A stretch of DNA of 64,000 nt from Typha latifolia (GCA_019914945.1 CM034109.1:10780479-10844478); one strand, 5' to 3'; shown: positions 47,250-61,134, numbered from the stretch's first letter. Translations and numbers: made by a program. Notes: generated from the sequence alone by a model not told the origin.

Positions 47250-48962
47250 CTATTCCACATGTGAAAGGCCACCACCAGCATCAGACTTGGTTCTGTGAGC
47301 GAATGACAAGGAGAAAAGGGTAAACCAATATTCAGTTTCTAAAGTAGCACTAAAGAATTAAAAGAGAAAACAATATGACATATCAAATGCCCAAGCAAAG
47401 AATATATATATATATATATCCTGAAACATGAAGAACAATCTGAACATATTAAAGCAACCCATAAGAACCTCATATTGCAAGTCTTGAACCATCATGCACA
47501 GATAACAGCAAATTTCACGTTTGCATCTTCATATTCAAGCATATAATCTTTTAAAGATACTATCAAACTCATAACGGTATTCAAGCTTGTGACCAATGGG
47601 ATAAAGAAAAGAACAAATGCAACCCTTTATTCTGCATCACGTAGCAGGAACTTACTTGTGGTCAGATGGATTGGGCATAACTTCATATACTATTGTAGCC
47701 ACAACATCCCTTCTCAACTGTATATGACGCAACATCAGAGTCAGCATGACATGCAACTTAATTATGAATATGCATTTGAAGGTCCTCAAAGTTCTGGTAC
47801 CTGAGTAGCTTCACCCCGTAAACCGATATAGTAAATCTGAGTCGTATCAGCTCCAAAGTTGTCAGTAAAATGCAGAGTGAGATTACCCACGCTCTGGAAT
47901 CTTGAATATCTGATAATTCAATTGACGAAAGATTGATCCCAAAAGGGAAAAGTAAAAATAGGTAACAAGAATGCACCATAAAATCAAGTAGTAGTAGAAA
48001 TAGAAAAGGTTTCATCTTCTAAAATGGACAACCAATTATTCATTTGTTGATCTGACCAAAGTGCCATATATGCCAATCAGATCAGGGAATAAACTTAGTC
48101 TAAAATGACGAGGAGCAACATGACACTCATCAAGGGGACGCAAAAGCTGAATCACCCTTCAAACTTGATAATACTTGAGTTATTCATAGAGCTGGCCTAT
48201 CTAGAAAAGTGAATGCTCAAACCAACCAGCCAATATCCTCGCTGAGGCCAAACCTGTGTTTAAACAATGGACACTTTTATATGTATGCATGCATCAAGGA
48301 TGCAAGGATGATCCCTTGGTAATATGCCAATGGCAGTCAAAGTACATGACCAATTACCTATCGATAAGCTATTGATTTTTAAGCACATTGAACCTTCTTC
48401 ATTTAACTCATCTCAACCTTAACAAAACCACTCCAGTGGCATCCTAGATCTTCCTAATCTCATCCAAGTCCTTTGCGATTTGAACAAAGACCTTCAGAGC
48501 ATAAAATTATGAACATGGACATAACAATGGATCTCCATTACAAATGAAATATTTAAAACCAAATTGGTTTGAAAAAAGAAATTGTCAAATTGAGGACAAC
48601 AACTTAATGAAACAGTTCCAGAAAGTTATCGTTAATTATAGATCTGCTTAAAAAATTTAGAATGCAAGCCACCTTGTTTGATACTCCAGTAGTCCTTGCA
48701 AATTCTCTGCCAACTCCCATTCCTAGGTAAAGCAAATAGGTCATAAACTAAAAAACAGTGGATTAACACCAGTATAAATGAAGTTGTACCTGCACAGGCT
48801 GCATATTCTGAGCATCAGAAAAATCAATGCCTTCTCTATTAATAAACCTGTTGGTAAGTGAAATCATTTTCTTTTCTTTATATAAGAAAAGAAACGAGAT
48901 ATCAAAGTTTCTACGCAATATATTTGTAAAATGAAAAAAAGAAAAGGAAAAAAGCATAATGC

Positions 48963-49000
<38 letters not shown>

Positions 49001-51744
49001 CCACCTCAGCAACAGTTTTAAAGGGAAAACAGATTTCTCTTGAGGTTACAAACTAAACAAAACCTTTCAATAATAAAAAAAGTTATGCAGTATCAGATAT
49101 TGTGGAGAGACGTCTTTCAGCATTTTTTTCACATGGTTCTTTACACTTCCACATGTTTGTAATGCAACAATGCAGAATCAGGTTTCACTGGGTATGCTCA
49201 TAGAAGTTAATGCAACTGGGGACAAACATATGTAAGCACCTGAATCACATCTACTTGTAGGAGGCATACATAAAGAACATTAGGTATAATAGGTAGAAAA
49301 GATCTGCAAGCAGGTAGAATTTATCTGTTCTCAGTTCTCACAATGGTAACATATTAAGAAGAAACAATGAGGCAGTAAAATAACATTCCAGAATACGGAA
49401 ACGTACGCTCTCATTTTAGAAGGACTTGCTCCTCCAGCACCACCAACAACAGAAATGCTCTTTATCTTAACATCTGATGTAAACCTATGAACCCAACAGG
49501 TCATCCATGAATAATTGTTCAATCAAAATATAAATTTCAGATGGTAAGTATTTGCATGCAACATACATGAGAGAATAATGATTCAAAAATGATTGAATAG
49601 AAGCAACAGACTGCATTGGGGAACGAACTTCTATAGCCTTCAAAAGAAAGACCTGTTGAAAAATGTACGTGGATGGGAGATGCTCCTAATAAGTAATAAC
49701 AAAAAATGCATAACAATCAACAACCTCAATTCCAACTGGAAGTTTATAATTGCATATACACAAGCAATTGAACTAATGCTTCTTATGTATAACACTACAA
49801 TCTTTAAAATCTTCCCACCAGATTAAAAACAGAAATGTTTGTAAAACACAATAAGCAGAAGGTCATGAAAGTCTGTAGTTACAATGTTACCCAGCAATGA
49901 GGAAGTTACATGACTGACATAAACTACTTACGGGATGAAAACGAGTAACTCAGGGTCATCCTCATTGCTCTCCAAAAGACCCTGTTGTGTTAAGTAAAAA
50001 TCATAAGAATCTTTAGAACAAGAAATAAAAAAGAATTGAGAATTAAAGATCTATAGTAATAAAGTTAATGGTTAAAAAATCATATAAATTTAAGTTAAAA
50101 TGCATGACCTATTCGTTTCCCAATGAAAATAGAAAGAATATATTAAACGATATAATACCTATTGTCAGAAAATAGAGAGAAAATTTGTCCAATAAACATC
50201 CAAATTTACTAATAATCAGCATTGTTTTAAAAAATTAAGTTACAAGTCTCATAAAAGAGAATAATTGTTGTTCAATGAACGCAAGGAAAAAATCAAGATG
50301 AAAGAGTATTTTGAAAAGCAAGACCCTATCTAATTGATAAAAAGAAATCAAACAAAGAGTTGATTAGTATGTCTAAAGATTTAATGGTAAAAAATTTTGT
50401 CATTGTCCAAACAAAGCAATCTTGTTGCGAAAAATATCTTTATACCTCTGAAGTATCTAATCGTTGTTCCCATGCCTTGAAAACTGACTTTACACTTCCA
50501 GCAATGGACTCATTTAATGCTGATACCTGTAAACAAGAAAAACAGGAAATAAAAGTATCAGCTTTCAGAACTATTTTCAAGAGAAACTATTATAAGGACT
50601 AATTCCATGGTAATCAGTAAGGAAGTCATTTACTGTATGCCTGAAAGAAAATCAATTGCCTAACACATATATTGCAACTAAAGGTTTGCCTGAATATACT
50701 TTGCATAAATACATAGCACAGAAGTAATTTGACTTGCAACTCAAACAGCTAATTCACTTGAAGCATGAAATGCCCTGATTGTATTTAAGATAAAAGCAAA
50801 AAAAAAAAGGGAAGAGTATTGATGAGAACCAGTTCCAAGGATACAGACTTATTAGTCTTCTTTCACAATATATAGTCATATACTAACTAGAGACTTAATC
50901 AAACATTGAAAGAAAGTTTGTTAGAAGAGAATATTTCTACAGGTCATAATTCAACCAACATGTTCAAGATATTGCTGATCCCATCATGTCATAATGGTCC
51001 AACAACTTTTAGTTCTATCAAGTGAGACCAAGGGATTGTAGCCACCCATACAAAAAGGGCATGCGAAAGAAAGAAAAACGAAAAGAAAGCTACCAACCAC
51101 CTGATATTAACTTGATGTTCTCCATAAACTAGGAAAGCGCAACATCGGCGGAAATTTTCTAGAGGCATCACAATAATGTACTCCCAACAAAACAATCAAA
51201 ATCCACCACAGCTGCAAACAATTATGTATTATAAAACCGTGGACTTCTCTTAAACTACTGAGCATGTTCATGATCCAACTTCCAAATCTGGAATACAAGC
51301 TAACGATCCACGATTCAGCTATATGGAAAGATTAAAAAACATAAATAAATAAACGAATAAAGTAAATAGAAAGGGTCAATCCACTCTTTCAATTTTTCTC
51401 AGGAAATTAAGTAATAAACCCATAAATTATATACATCTGAATTCAACTACTGTATAACTCAATCAGAAAAATAGAATCCATCTAGAGATCATCGAGAAAA
51501 CTTAACCGCTGAAATGGAGAAGAGAGCAAAATGAACGGCCTACGAATCCATGTTCACGAATTCGATCCAAAAATCAACAAACCCAAGAGTACAATCGATT
51601 TGTGACATACAAAATGTGATGAGGACGAAAAGTGCGTCCACATTAAGTAATTAATGAGACCTTAGAGAGATCGATATGCTTGTAGAGAGACCAATCCGCG
51701 GAACAGTTGTGATCCTCGCAGCTGTGATCGTGCATACACGACAT
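47250..51744 (-). CDS. PITH-domain protein (TXNL1 C-terminal-like)
   Basis: Nine minus-strand exons (51661-51744, 50446-50526, 49932-49981, 49407-49484, 48790-48847, 48673-48722, 47801-47909, 47656-47717, 47250-47292) join in frame to 204 residues. The start MSCMHDHSCEDHNCSADWSL is typical, with a His/Cys-rich opening. The PITH domain follows: LYKHIDLSKVSALNESIAGS, DDPELLVFIPFTSDVKIKSI, SVVGGAGGASPSKMRAFINR, IDFSDAQNMQPVQEWEL, GNLTLHFTDNFGADTTQIYY, IGLRGEATQLRRDVVATIVY. The short tail is DAGGGLSHVE. The domain binds the proteasome in human TXNL1, where it is attached to thioredoxin; here, as in most plant homologues, it stands alone. Cytosolic, no signal peptide. An upstream in-frame ATG at 51864 is rejected because MSC is the conserved start. 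Shares a promoter with the DUF3531 gene. Confidence 0.94.
48965..48999. repeat. (AT)n microsatellite
   Basis: Perfect AT dinucleotides in the PITH gene intron between exons 4 and 5. Confidence 0.9.
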
Positions 51745-52066
51745 CCTCTCGGGGGGAAGAAGAACAACCGAGAAGACGGTAAAGAAGCAAAAGAAAGATA
51801 TGCCCGAGTTAACTCGATGACTCGCGGAACAACATAGAGACGTTTCAGATTTCGGGTACTCCACTGGAATGGGCTTGGGCTAAAGCTAATGAGCGGTCTA
51901 ATTAATTAATTAATGGAAGTGGGCTTGGGCCTAGAATAATTCAAATTTGGACCCTAGATTTTAACTATTTCTAATTTGGTACTTTATTTTTCTCGAATAT
52001 TGATATGGTCGACGAACACCACGGGCTAGCGAGTGAAGACTTAGAAGTAGGGAAAACAAAAAGAAA
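51745..52066. promoter_or_regulatory. Bidirectional promoter with duplicated TGGGCTTGGGCY boxes
   Basis: The two start codons are 322 bp apart and divergent. Two near-identical 12-mers, TGGGCTTGGGCT at 51870 and TGGGCTTGGGCC at 51920, start 50 bp apart with TTAATTAATTAATTAA between them. TGGGCY is the site II element typical of housekeeping and organelle-related genes in plants. No clear TATA box is seen. Confidence 0.7.
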
Positions 52067-53864
52067 ATGCTCATCCGCCATTATCTCTCCAACGCTGCTC
52101 CTCTATTCCTCCCTATTCCCACCGCTATTCCTCCTGGAAATAGTCATAGCCATGTCTCCTTTCTATCCCATCCTCCTCTTCCTCGCCTCTCCCTCCGATC
52201 CCAAACCCCCACCTTGGTTGCGAAAGCCCAAACGAGCAGGGGAGCTAAACCGACATCAGAGTCCCAAGAAGTCGAAGTAGAAATCGTAGCAGAAAATGGA
52301 TTAGAAGAGGAGGAAGAACAACTAGGGGAGGCGTTTCCTTTTGCCAATGGATTCGTTGAAGACAAAGAAGATGGCGAAGGAGGATTCTCCTATTCGAGTG
52401 CGTATGGAGGTAGAAAAGACGAGAAGGATTACGATAGAGACCCCGAGCTCGCCGAGATACTGGGTAGTTGCTTCGATGACCCTCAGAAAGCCCAATCTCG
52501 TGTAAATTTCTCTACCATAACTTATTTGTACTCTATTTGGTTTCTGGGTTCTCGTCGAAATTTCATCTTTTGTACGAATTCTTTTGGTAATAACAATAAT
52601 TTTTTTAAGGTGGAGGATAGGATAAGGAGGAAAAGAGAAAAGATATTGCACACGAAAACTGGATCGGCTACCCCCATGAAAGTTGCATTCAACAAGTAAG
52701 CTGAAAACCTTGTTGGAATTGAGCACATTTAGTGTTGCTTACCCCTATCAGAGATATCATGCACTGCTTCGCTTGTTCATCTAGATTGTTAAACATTAGG
52801 AATGACCTCTTTGATAAGCTTAAATGACTCTAGCCGCATCATCTTGCTGGTCATTGTTACATATACACACCCTCATGTTTAACTATTTGCCTGTGATGGT
52901 TGCTACTGCCAGGTTTGACTTTTCAAATTCCTACATTTGGTTCGAGTTCTACAATGCTCCATTACCGAAAGACATATCGTTAGTGTGCGATGTAAGTACT
53001 GAATTCAGATCTCAGGTGGATTCGCCAAAATAGTTCCAGTTATATCTGATTATTGTGTATGCAGACTATTCGATCTTGGCATATTATTGGGCGCCTTGGC
53101 GGGTGCAATTCCATGAACATGCAGGTAAAAGTGTGACCTTTTATTATTTTAGTAATGAGTTGAAGTTTCTTTCCTCTATATATACTCAAGAACTTGAGGT
53201 TATGTATTTGGTCTTTTCAGCTATCACAGTCACCTTTGGACAATAAAAGGCCAACTTATGATGCTATTCAAGGAGCAAATGTGAACCCAACAACCTTCTA
53301 TAATATTGGGGATCTAGAAATTCAAGAGAATATAGCACGCATATGGTAGATCTGTGCTACAATAGCTACTGTTAGAATTGTGCATTATGAATCTCTGTTT
53401 CGCCATGCTTGCAGGTTGTTAAAGTCTTGAGCAATCTCTGATGTGATGCTTTTTTCTCTGGCTTTAACAGGGTAGACATTGGTACAACCGAGCATCTCCT
53501 TTTGGATGTGCTAATTAATGCGTTGGCTTGCTTGAGTTCAGAGTATGATCTCAACTTTCTTTCAAACTTTTGCATTTAGAGCTAATTAGAAATAGTCTTA
53601 TACATGATAATTCACAGAAAGAGATTATTGTATTGTTTGTATGATACCAAAATAATTCATGATTTACCATAGAAATATTCCCATATGAAGTTGTCCGTGT
53701 TTTTTGTCTTGACCTTTGTGTTTCAACTCCTTTTCATGGCTTATCTTTTTTTTCTTGGCAGCTATGTAGGGATCAAACAAGTGGTATTTGGAGGATCAGA
53801 ATTCGAGAACTGGAAGGAGAACTTAACATCAGAGGAGGCTGGATGCACTTCTTACAAGATTTAA
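52067..53864 (+). CDS. DUF3531 protein, probably chloroplast
   Basis: Exons 52067-52501, 52610-52695, 52913-52991, 53065-53124, 53221-53345, 53471-53542 and 53762-53864 join in frame to 319 residues. The first ~50 residues are Ser/Pro/Leu/Arg-rich and lack acidic residues, like a transit peptide. An acidic linker follows, then the domain shared by cyanobacteria and plants: FDFSNSYIWFEFYNAPLPKD, CDTIRSWHIIGRLGGCNSMN, RPTYDAIQGANVNPTTFYNI, GDLEIQENIARIWVDIGTTE, LLLDVLINALACLSSDYVGI, KQVVFGGSEFENWKENL. The biochemical function is unknown. Cyanobacterial relatives plus the putative transit peptide suggest a plastid role (inference). Shares a bidirectional promoter with the PITH gene. ATG 52067 is the first in this frame; a frame beginning at 52005 is out of phase. 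Confidence 0.92.
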
Positions 53865-54865
53865 CTTCTAACTAAGAGGTAGCCTAGCAAGAAGAAGAAA
53901 CTTGGCATTCTATCAATCCTTTGTTGGGATTCTCTTTACGAGGGATGTGCAGACTAAACTGATGATTTGCTGGTGGATCACTTACCTAACTGCGGATATT
54001 AATATTACGGGATCTGTTGCTTGGAAGATGACTGAAGAAAAGAAAGAAGTGCTTTCTATTAACAAAAAATAAACTATGTTGTTAATCCTTTAATCAAGAG
54101 AGCATGTATGCTCATATTTGTGCACATGGTGCAGAGAGATGTAAAAGATCCTCTAGGGAAGATGATAAATGAAATAATCTTGTTATTGTTGTGGATGTAC
54201 TTGTGATACTATGTCTGCGGATGAGGATGTCAATGTAGAGATTCGGATTTGTAAACTCTTTTTGCATTTACCCTAATGGAAATAGTTGGCTTTCTAGAGC
54301 AAATATCCAGAACTTTTTTTGGTCAAAATCTCTGATTTTATTGGCAAAACAAATTATGATATCATAAAATATATCCTCTTTCATATAACTGCCTATGCTG
54401 AATTCTGCTGATGAGAGAATATCCTGAAGGCAAAATTGTTCAATCGAAGAGATGGGATCCTCTCTAATGCGCAGGAGAGGACACAAAGAGGCATAAAAAA
54501 AATGCTAACTGAACAAAGATAAGTAAACAGAAGAAGAATAGAGTATATATGATAACAAATATGGAAACAATTTCCTAATTCTAACGATAACTTCGTTTAT
54601 TCCAAGCAATCCCGATCTTATACCGTATAAAATCTGAACTCTAAATTCAACATCTTGACATCTCAACCATCACCAATCCACTAACGAATCCAACTTATAT
54701 ACACCATGCATGAGTGCGAACAAATTATTAAAACTCACTATTTACACCATCAAATTAATGAATGAATGAATGAAGAATCCTTCTTCCTGTTCAAGTTTAT
54801 CACGAAGAAGTAACGAACATGAAGAACTCATTGCTTTAGATCATAATCTTCCCGATTCCTCTCCT
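53865..54865. other. Intergenic spacer, convergent 3' ends
   Basis: 3'UTRs of the DUF3531 gene and of the small minus-strand gene. AT-rich. A GAATGAAT tetramer repeat occurs near 54757-54772. No gene seen. Confidence 0.6.
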
Positions 54866-55072
54866 TCACTCGGACCCACCGAAGCTGAGCTGACGAGCAT
54901 AGGCCACGACAGCCTTCGCCCACCTCTTGATCTCCTCCTTAATCTTCTCCGAGTCCAGCTCCTTAAGTGGACCTGCCATGTCGATCCCGAACTCGACTCC
55001 ACCTTTCTTGGCTATCGCCGCCGCCACGTCGTCCTCCTCCGGCGGCTCAACTAGCCTCTTGTCTATCGACAT
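54866..55072 (-). CDS. Small conserved-looking protein, 68 residues, unknown function
   Basis: A single-exon gene for a soluble 68-residue protein. The opening MSIDKRLVEPPEEDDVAAA is acidic and Pro-containing, then come AIAKKGGVEFGIDMAGPL and an amphipathic charged helix, KELDSEKIKEEIKRWAKAVV, then AYARQLSFGG. No signal peptide, membrane segment or cysteine. The sequence is GC-rich compared with its flanks and its frame is clean, so I believe it is a real gene. It resembles short uncharacterised plant proteins, but I cannot name the family. The opposite-strand frame (54770-55054) is a shadow. Confidence 0.7.
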   Translation of the reverse strand: MSIDKRLVEPPEEDDVAAAIAKKGGVEFGIDMAGPLKELDSEKIKEEIKRWAKAVVAYARQLSFGGSE

Positions 55073-57268
55073 ATCTCGTTGTGTCTTTCTCTAGCTTCTC
55101 GAACGTCTCAGATTAATTTTCTCCTCTGTTTTAGAAGACAACAACTAATAAATATGGTTTCGTTCGGGGGTGGGGGGTTTCTTGCAGAGTTTGGTTAGTA
55201 TGGAGGAGGTCGGAAATTACTCAAAGATGGAGTTCTCCAAGCGTATACACATCGTCGGATGTTTCTTGGAATTCCGGGACTCTCAAACTCATTTAGCTGC
55301 AGCAACGTTGATTTTGTCCACGTCATCCAGAAACACCAACTTAATTAGGATATCTCTTCCTCTAGAAGAACATACTAGTCAAGTTGATTAGATTTATCTT
55401 TTAAGATCTAATTATTAGATAATTTAAATTTAATTCTTTAACTTTATAGGAGATATGCTTTAATTTAAATTTAATTCTCTATCTCAATCTGTTATCAAAT
55501 TTTAATTTAAATTAATCTTAAACTAATGAGAGTGATAAAGAAATAATCCAAGAGTATATATACTTTTTACTTAATAAATTATTAAGAAAATATAATTATC
55601 AAAAAATAAAGTGAATGAAAATTTTAAAAATATATACATAAATAAAAAAGAAATTATAATTTATAAATAAGTATATGAACCTTATATGAACCGTTTAATT
55701 TATAAAAAAGAATCAATTTTTAGTGTTTCTATTATATCATTAAGTATATGAACCGTATGCGAACTTATGCAACTTTCGAATTAAACTTCTCATAGATGGT
55801 ACGAGTGTTGTTTTGCCTTTTAAGGTTGGCTTGCGTAGTAGTAGTTGTGATGAGTTGCTTGAATGGAATGGATATCTTTTAATAAGGAGATGTCGACCAA
55901 GTCTTGACTCAAAGAGGCAGCTACTTTCATTGTATTATATTATATCATCAACTACTGTAGACAACTATTATATACTGCAAGGATCTTAGCCAAGGATTTC
56001 TTGATCGTGGAGTTATTGTTGTTGTTTGTTACAAGAGGATTAGTGAGTTAATGAGGACAACGCGTTTAATCACGAACAGGGTATTAGAAAATGAGAGTTG
56101 ACAAAATGCACGACAAGGATTGGACTCAGACAGGTCGTTTTAAAGATCTCCTGTCTGGGAGATTTAGTACTAGAAAAGAGTATACGGCCCAATCATTACT
56201 GCACATCTGTAATTCTATGAATATGCGCAATCTTTTATTAAAACCTCTTCTTCTTTTATTTTTCTTTTATTTTTTAAAATTTATTTATGTTGGCTGTTCT
56301 CAGTGAGATGGATTTCGAGAGTAGAGTTTTGAACTACAAACGATGGAAGTTACTTTAACCGTGGAAATTAAAAATTGACTAGAAATAGTCCTGCCAATGC
56401 GATTTCGGTAGAGTTCTTGGAAGGTCACTTGTTACTTGGGAAATAATTGGCAGAAAAGAAAAGTAAAACAAAGAAACTTAACTTAGTTGTGTCCTTATCT
56501 AAGAATTCCATGAGCTCTCCAGACATTGAACATTGAAAATAATTAAAACATACTGCAGGAAATTTGAATGGTAGCTGATAATGATCGTTACCAGAGAAAA
56601 ATAGGAAAATAAATATTGCAAGCAAAAAAATAACATAACCTATCTATTGAGTTTTTATCTCCATAGAATTTATCAAAATCTAGCCTGGTGATTCTTACAT
56701 TGGAGATAAAAACACAAATAAAATTGCTAGTCCAGAACTCAATTGCAGAACACCCCTGTTTGTTTTGATGCAGGAATCCTGCGTCACTACTTGCAACCAG
56801 TAGATAAAAGATCATTCCAGATTACTCACAATAGAAATTAATCAGAAGGTTTTGGTTTCTACGCAAATTTATGTGGCAAAGAAAATATACACCAAGGAGA
56901 ACATCTGAACAAAGTTCAGGAGGAAGGCAGAGATTATAGCTATTGATTAAGATAACTGAATTTATTAGCTAACTCGTCAAACATTCTGAAGCAGCATCTA
57001 TTCCACTTGATTCTACATCACAGAAATATCTATCAATTACTAGTACTAAGCTTTCTCCTTGAACAAATGCTTCCCAACTACGAAACAAAAAAGAAGCAAT
57101 TTCCTACTTCTTAAATGGTGAATTACAAGCTAACGCATAAGATATGAACAGGATTGCTACCTAGTTGAACTAGGGGGAAATTTACAAAAGCAAACTAAGA
57201 AATGCAAAGAGACAGAGGACATGGATGCATCAGTGCGACCATTGAAAGTTGTTTTAGCCTGCTCTGCA
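55073..57268. other. Intergenic spacer
   Basis: Promoter of the small gene on the left, very AT-rich sequence at 55380-55750 with repeated TTTAAATTTAATTCT and TATATGAACC words, and the PWWP-gene 3'UTR on the right. No open frame has a recognisable domain. Confidence 0.6.
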
Positions 57269-60200
57269 TTAGCTACCATTTGCTGATCTTGTAGTACAGC
57301 TCAATGCTTCATTAATCCTACTAAAAACAAGTCTGAGTGGGACGCATGCAACAGCAGGTCCGCCTATCTTTTCCACTACTGGTTTTCTATCTTCTCTGTC
57401 CCCGCGATCAACAGTTATTGATGACAGCCTTCGGATTTTCCTCGGAGAAAACCCTGATTTTTTACTATGTGAATACATATTTTTCATAGAAGACTTTGTA
57501 ATTTTATGGTTTGCTGCATTTAGCTTAGGCTGCAACTGCAAGTTTTCCCTCAAAATGCGCCTCTTCAGCAATTGATCATTTCTACCTGTAGCTGGCCGGT
57601 AATCATTTCTAGCTACCAGAGAATGATAAAATCCATCTTCCAAAACTTCGACAGCGACCGGATGCCCCACAATGGCTTTCCCATTCAGTTTACTCATGAG
57701 AGAAACAAGTGGAACATGAGGGCCCTGATAGGTTGCTTGCACATTCAACTCAACATCGTAAAGAAAAGAATCCACAGATATGCTCTTGACAGGCTTCAAA
57801 ATCTGGTATTTGGTGAATTTTGGATAACAAACTTGGTTGAATTGCAATGACTCCTCGGGTGGCATGCTGGAGACCGGCACATCCACTGTTAATGATTCTA
57901 CCTGATCCTTTGAGTCTGAGAGTGAGTTGGATAGCTCGTTTACATCTTCATCTGTCTCATCGAGTTCCAGTTCACCAACAGATCTCTTCTCCACAACACC
58001 ATTGCAAACCAAATCAGCAGGTATTGTCTCATCCCGGGGACCACCTCCCACTTCTGGAACTAATGTAGATTTTACCAAAAGGGTACAGTTCTCAGATGCG
58101 ACGGGCTCATCAAAAGAACCAGTGGGAATTCGACTGTTAGAACCTACAGACAACCTGTCCTGTACTTTATTGTTCAAAGAAGTATCATATCGATCAGCTC
58201 TGTAAAGAAAACCATCGGAACTATTATTTCTATTCAAGGCTTGACACTTTAAAAAATCTGTTCCATGACAGTTCTGTTCTGACATCATCTTATACCTCTT
58301 CTTATTTTTATGATTAACCTGAAATGAAGAGCCAATACAGCCACTCTCGCCACGTCCTTCATTACATGGTGAATTTACTCCATCATGACTACTAGAAGTA
58401 TATTGCTTTTCTTCTGCAGATGATTCGAAGCTTATTAGATCCATAAGATCCAAAAATCCAAATATTTGTGGATAATGTGGCAAACATTCTTTATAAATAA
58501 GACATTCTCTTGAAGTATCAAATGATCTAGTGGAAAGAATGGAATATGAGCACAGTTTTAGATTATCTTAATTCTAAATCAATAATCACATCATACATTA
58601 ATTCTACAAACAAAAATTGAACCTAGAGATAAGTATACATCAAGGACCTGGATCATAATATGTTAAATAGATATATTATTGCATAAATCAACTTGTGAAG
58701 TGAATATATTTCTCCTTCCAAAGGTTTAAAAGGAACATTGACTTGTACCTAAAAGTCAAGGTTTAAAAGAAAATTTGAATTTTACAAGCCATGCACCTAA
58801 TTTGACAAGGCTAATGGGTCAAGTTTTATGCATCCTAATACTAGCTTATTTTCATTCAATTTTACCAGGAATCTGATGCCACTTCCAATCAAACAGCTTA
58901 GAGTTTTCAATCTGGTAGCCCACTAATGTTTATGAAAATACAGCAAATATGAAGCTACGCAGCATCCTTTATTGCTTAAATGAAGACGAATTTATTATAG
59001 TATATAAAGGAGACATTTCAAACTTACCTCCATCAAAAAAGTCTCTCATAACAAGGGGAACATTGAAGAATACATCAGAGCAGTCATTATCAACAAAACC
59101 TGAATGGCTTGACAGTTCAGAATCTCTTGTTTCAGAGTGCAAAATAGTTCCATTAAGTGCAGTATTATGAGTTCTCCCACATTCTTCAAAGGAGACCTCC
59201 TCACAGGAGGTGCCTGAACAGTCAGGACTGTTTTCTGTGGTCATTGAATAATCTGCCTTTCTTGATGCTGACTTGAAATCCCTTAACATGTTCTGTTTGG
59301 AATCGTGGTCAGATGATTGTCCAGGAAAGGGACCAAGCCAATGACAATATGATGGGATTATAACTCTGCTACCTTCACATAGCTTAGCTAGAGGGCGACG
59401 ACGATATTTCCTTCTAAGTTTCTCATAAGATTGAACCCTGTCAGATCGTTTTATTTTCAGAGATGAGAAAGACTGCTTGCACTCGTTGATTTGACTAGTA
59501 CTAGATAAACCATAATCAGCATTACATTCGCCAAGTGAAGCACTATTAAGTAGGGCTTGTTCAAGAGACCCTTTTGGGTGAGTGCCAGTACTAGTCTTCC
59601 GTTTAGATACCAACCCATACCCTATTTCTCGGAGATCTCTCATTCGCTTTATACCTTCACTAGTATCATCCTCAGAATCATTTGGGGTTTTCCACCTCTT
59701 TCTTGACCTGAACTGCACATCAGGACCAGTTAGATTATTTGGATGTTCAAATGAGATCACAGACTGAGATACCTCTTGAGTGGAGTTTTCATCAAGTGAA
59801 CTAAGTTTCCTTGCAGCATGACCTAGCCCTTTGTGGAGCCCATACATGCTTTTCGCTTGTATAGTCAAAGTATCACAAGTTTCTATGGAATTAATCATCC
59901 CCTCACAAACCCCATCTCCATTGGAGAAGCGAGCCTTTTCAATTTCAAGGGCATGAAGAATAGCATCTTCCCTGCGAACATACTTCCCTTCATTGGATGA
60001 CTTCTTATTTGAGCGAAGTGCAGAAGTCTTGGCCTTTTCTATGCACTCATCATACTCCCCGCAACGGAATGCTTTGATGCGCTTAGACTTTTCGAGATTA
60101 TACCAGTCACTGGTCATAATTCCAGTTAACAGTTAGAAAAAGGATTTACTAGTGGCAAGTATAAAAACACCGCATCTGAAGGCTATAAAATTGGAATGAA

Positions 60201-61134
60201 AAGGAAACAGGCAATCTTTGTTGAAAATGATCTCATACCTCAAACTCAACAACTTAACATCTAGAACAGGTCTTTAAAAAAGCTTCTATTGTAAAGCTGG
60301 TGCCCTGGGCTCTCTATTTAGAGACCAAATAAATAACAGGTTCTGTATAGCAATTCAAGCTATCTAAAGAAGCTCAATGTCTCCAGTAAACAACTAGAAG
60401 GGCATGTCTGTATTGCATCAGTTATCATGACATGCCAAAAAAATTTCAAAAGCAGTGATGGGGATGAAGGTGTAAATTGTGAAATATAAACATTTCTCAG
60501 CTATATTAGCAGTAAACAGAAATGGTAAATTTGATAACACTAAATGACCCCCAAGGTCCCCACCCTAATCCTGATTGACACAAATAACACAAAGATTGAA
60601 TCAAGGATAATATAATTATAGTTCATATGAGAGGGGAAAAAAAGCTTCTTATGGTTTCCTGACGTATATTTGATTATTTTCAATAAAACGAATTATGCTT
60701 TTCAATAGCCAAGGTAAATAAGCTTGACCGATCATTGAATCGAGCAAAACACATATTAAAAAAGAATTTGCACATCAGACTCTTTCGTAAAGAAGTCCAA
60801 AACTATGCCATAGAAAGAAAGCAGACTACCACTCGTGAAGAAAATATTAGGATAAAACAAGAATCAATTTTTTTCCTAGTGAGGATTCTAGCTACTATGA
60901 CTACAAGAAGGTGAGAGATACGAAAGGGGTAGGGTGCGCTCACATGCTCCCATCTTCTCTTCCCAAAAGCTTAATAGGAGTCCCTGATTTCGGAGACGTC
61001 AATAATTCCTCCGGTAACTCCTCTGGCCCAAGTACCCGACCGGGCCACCACGACCCATTCCGACGGCGGACCCATACCAAACCCCCCACCGAAGCATCGA
61101 CGCTCATCAGGTTCCCATCCTCGCAGCTTTCCAT
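57269..61134 (-). CDS. PWWP-domain protein, At1g51745-like
   Basis: Three minus-strand exons (60944-61134, 59028-60109, 57269-58488) join in frame to 830 residues. The N-terminal PWWP domain spans the first splice: GGLVWVRRRNGSWWPGRVLG, LLGREDGS, then IDWYNLEKSKRIKAFRCGEY and DECIEKAKTSAL. PWWP domains read methylated histone tails on DNA, so a chromatin role in the nucleus is likely. Next comes a long Ser-rich region with basic clusters (FRSRKRWKTPNDSEDD, KLRRKYRRRPLAKL). Exon 3 has a conserved-looking segment YDVELNVQATYQGPHVPLVS followed by LMSKLNGKAIVGHPVAVEVL. The size is somewhat above the better-known Arabidopsis members. The leader upstream has GA repeats. Confidence 0.93.
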
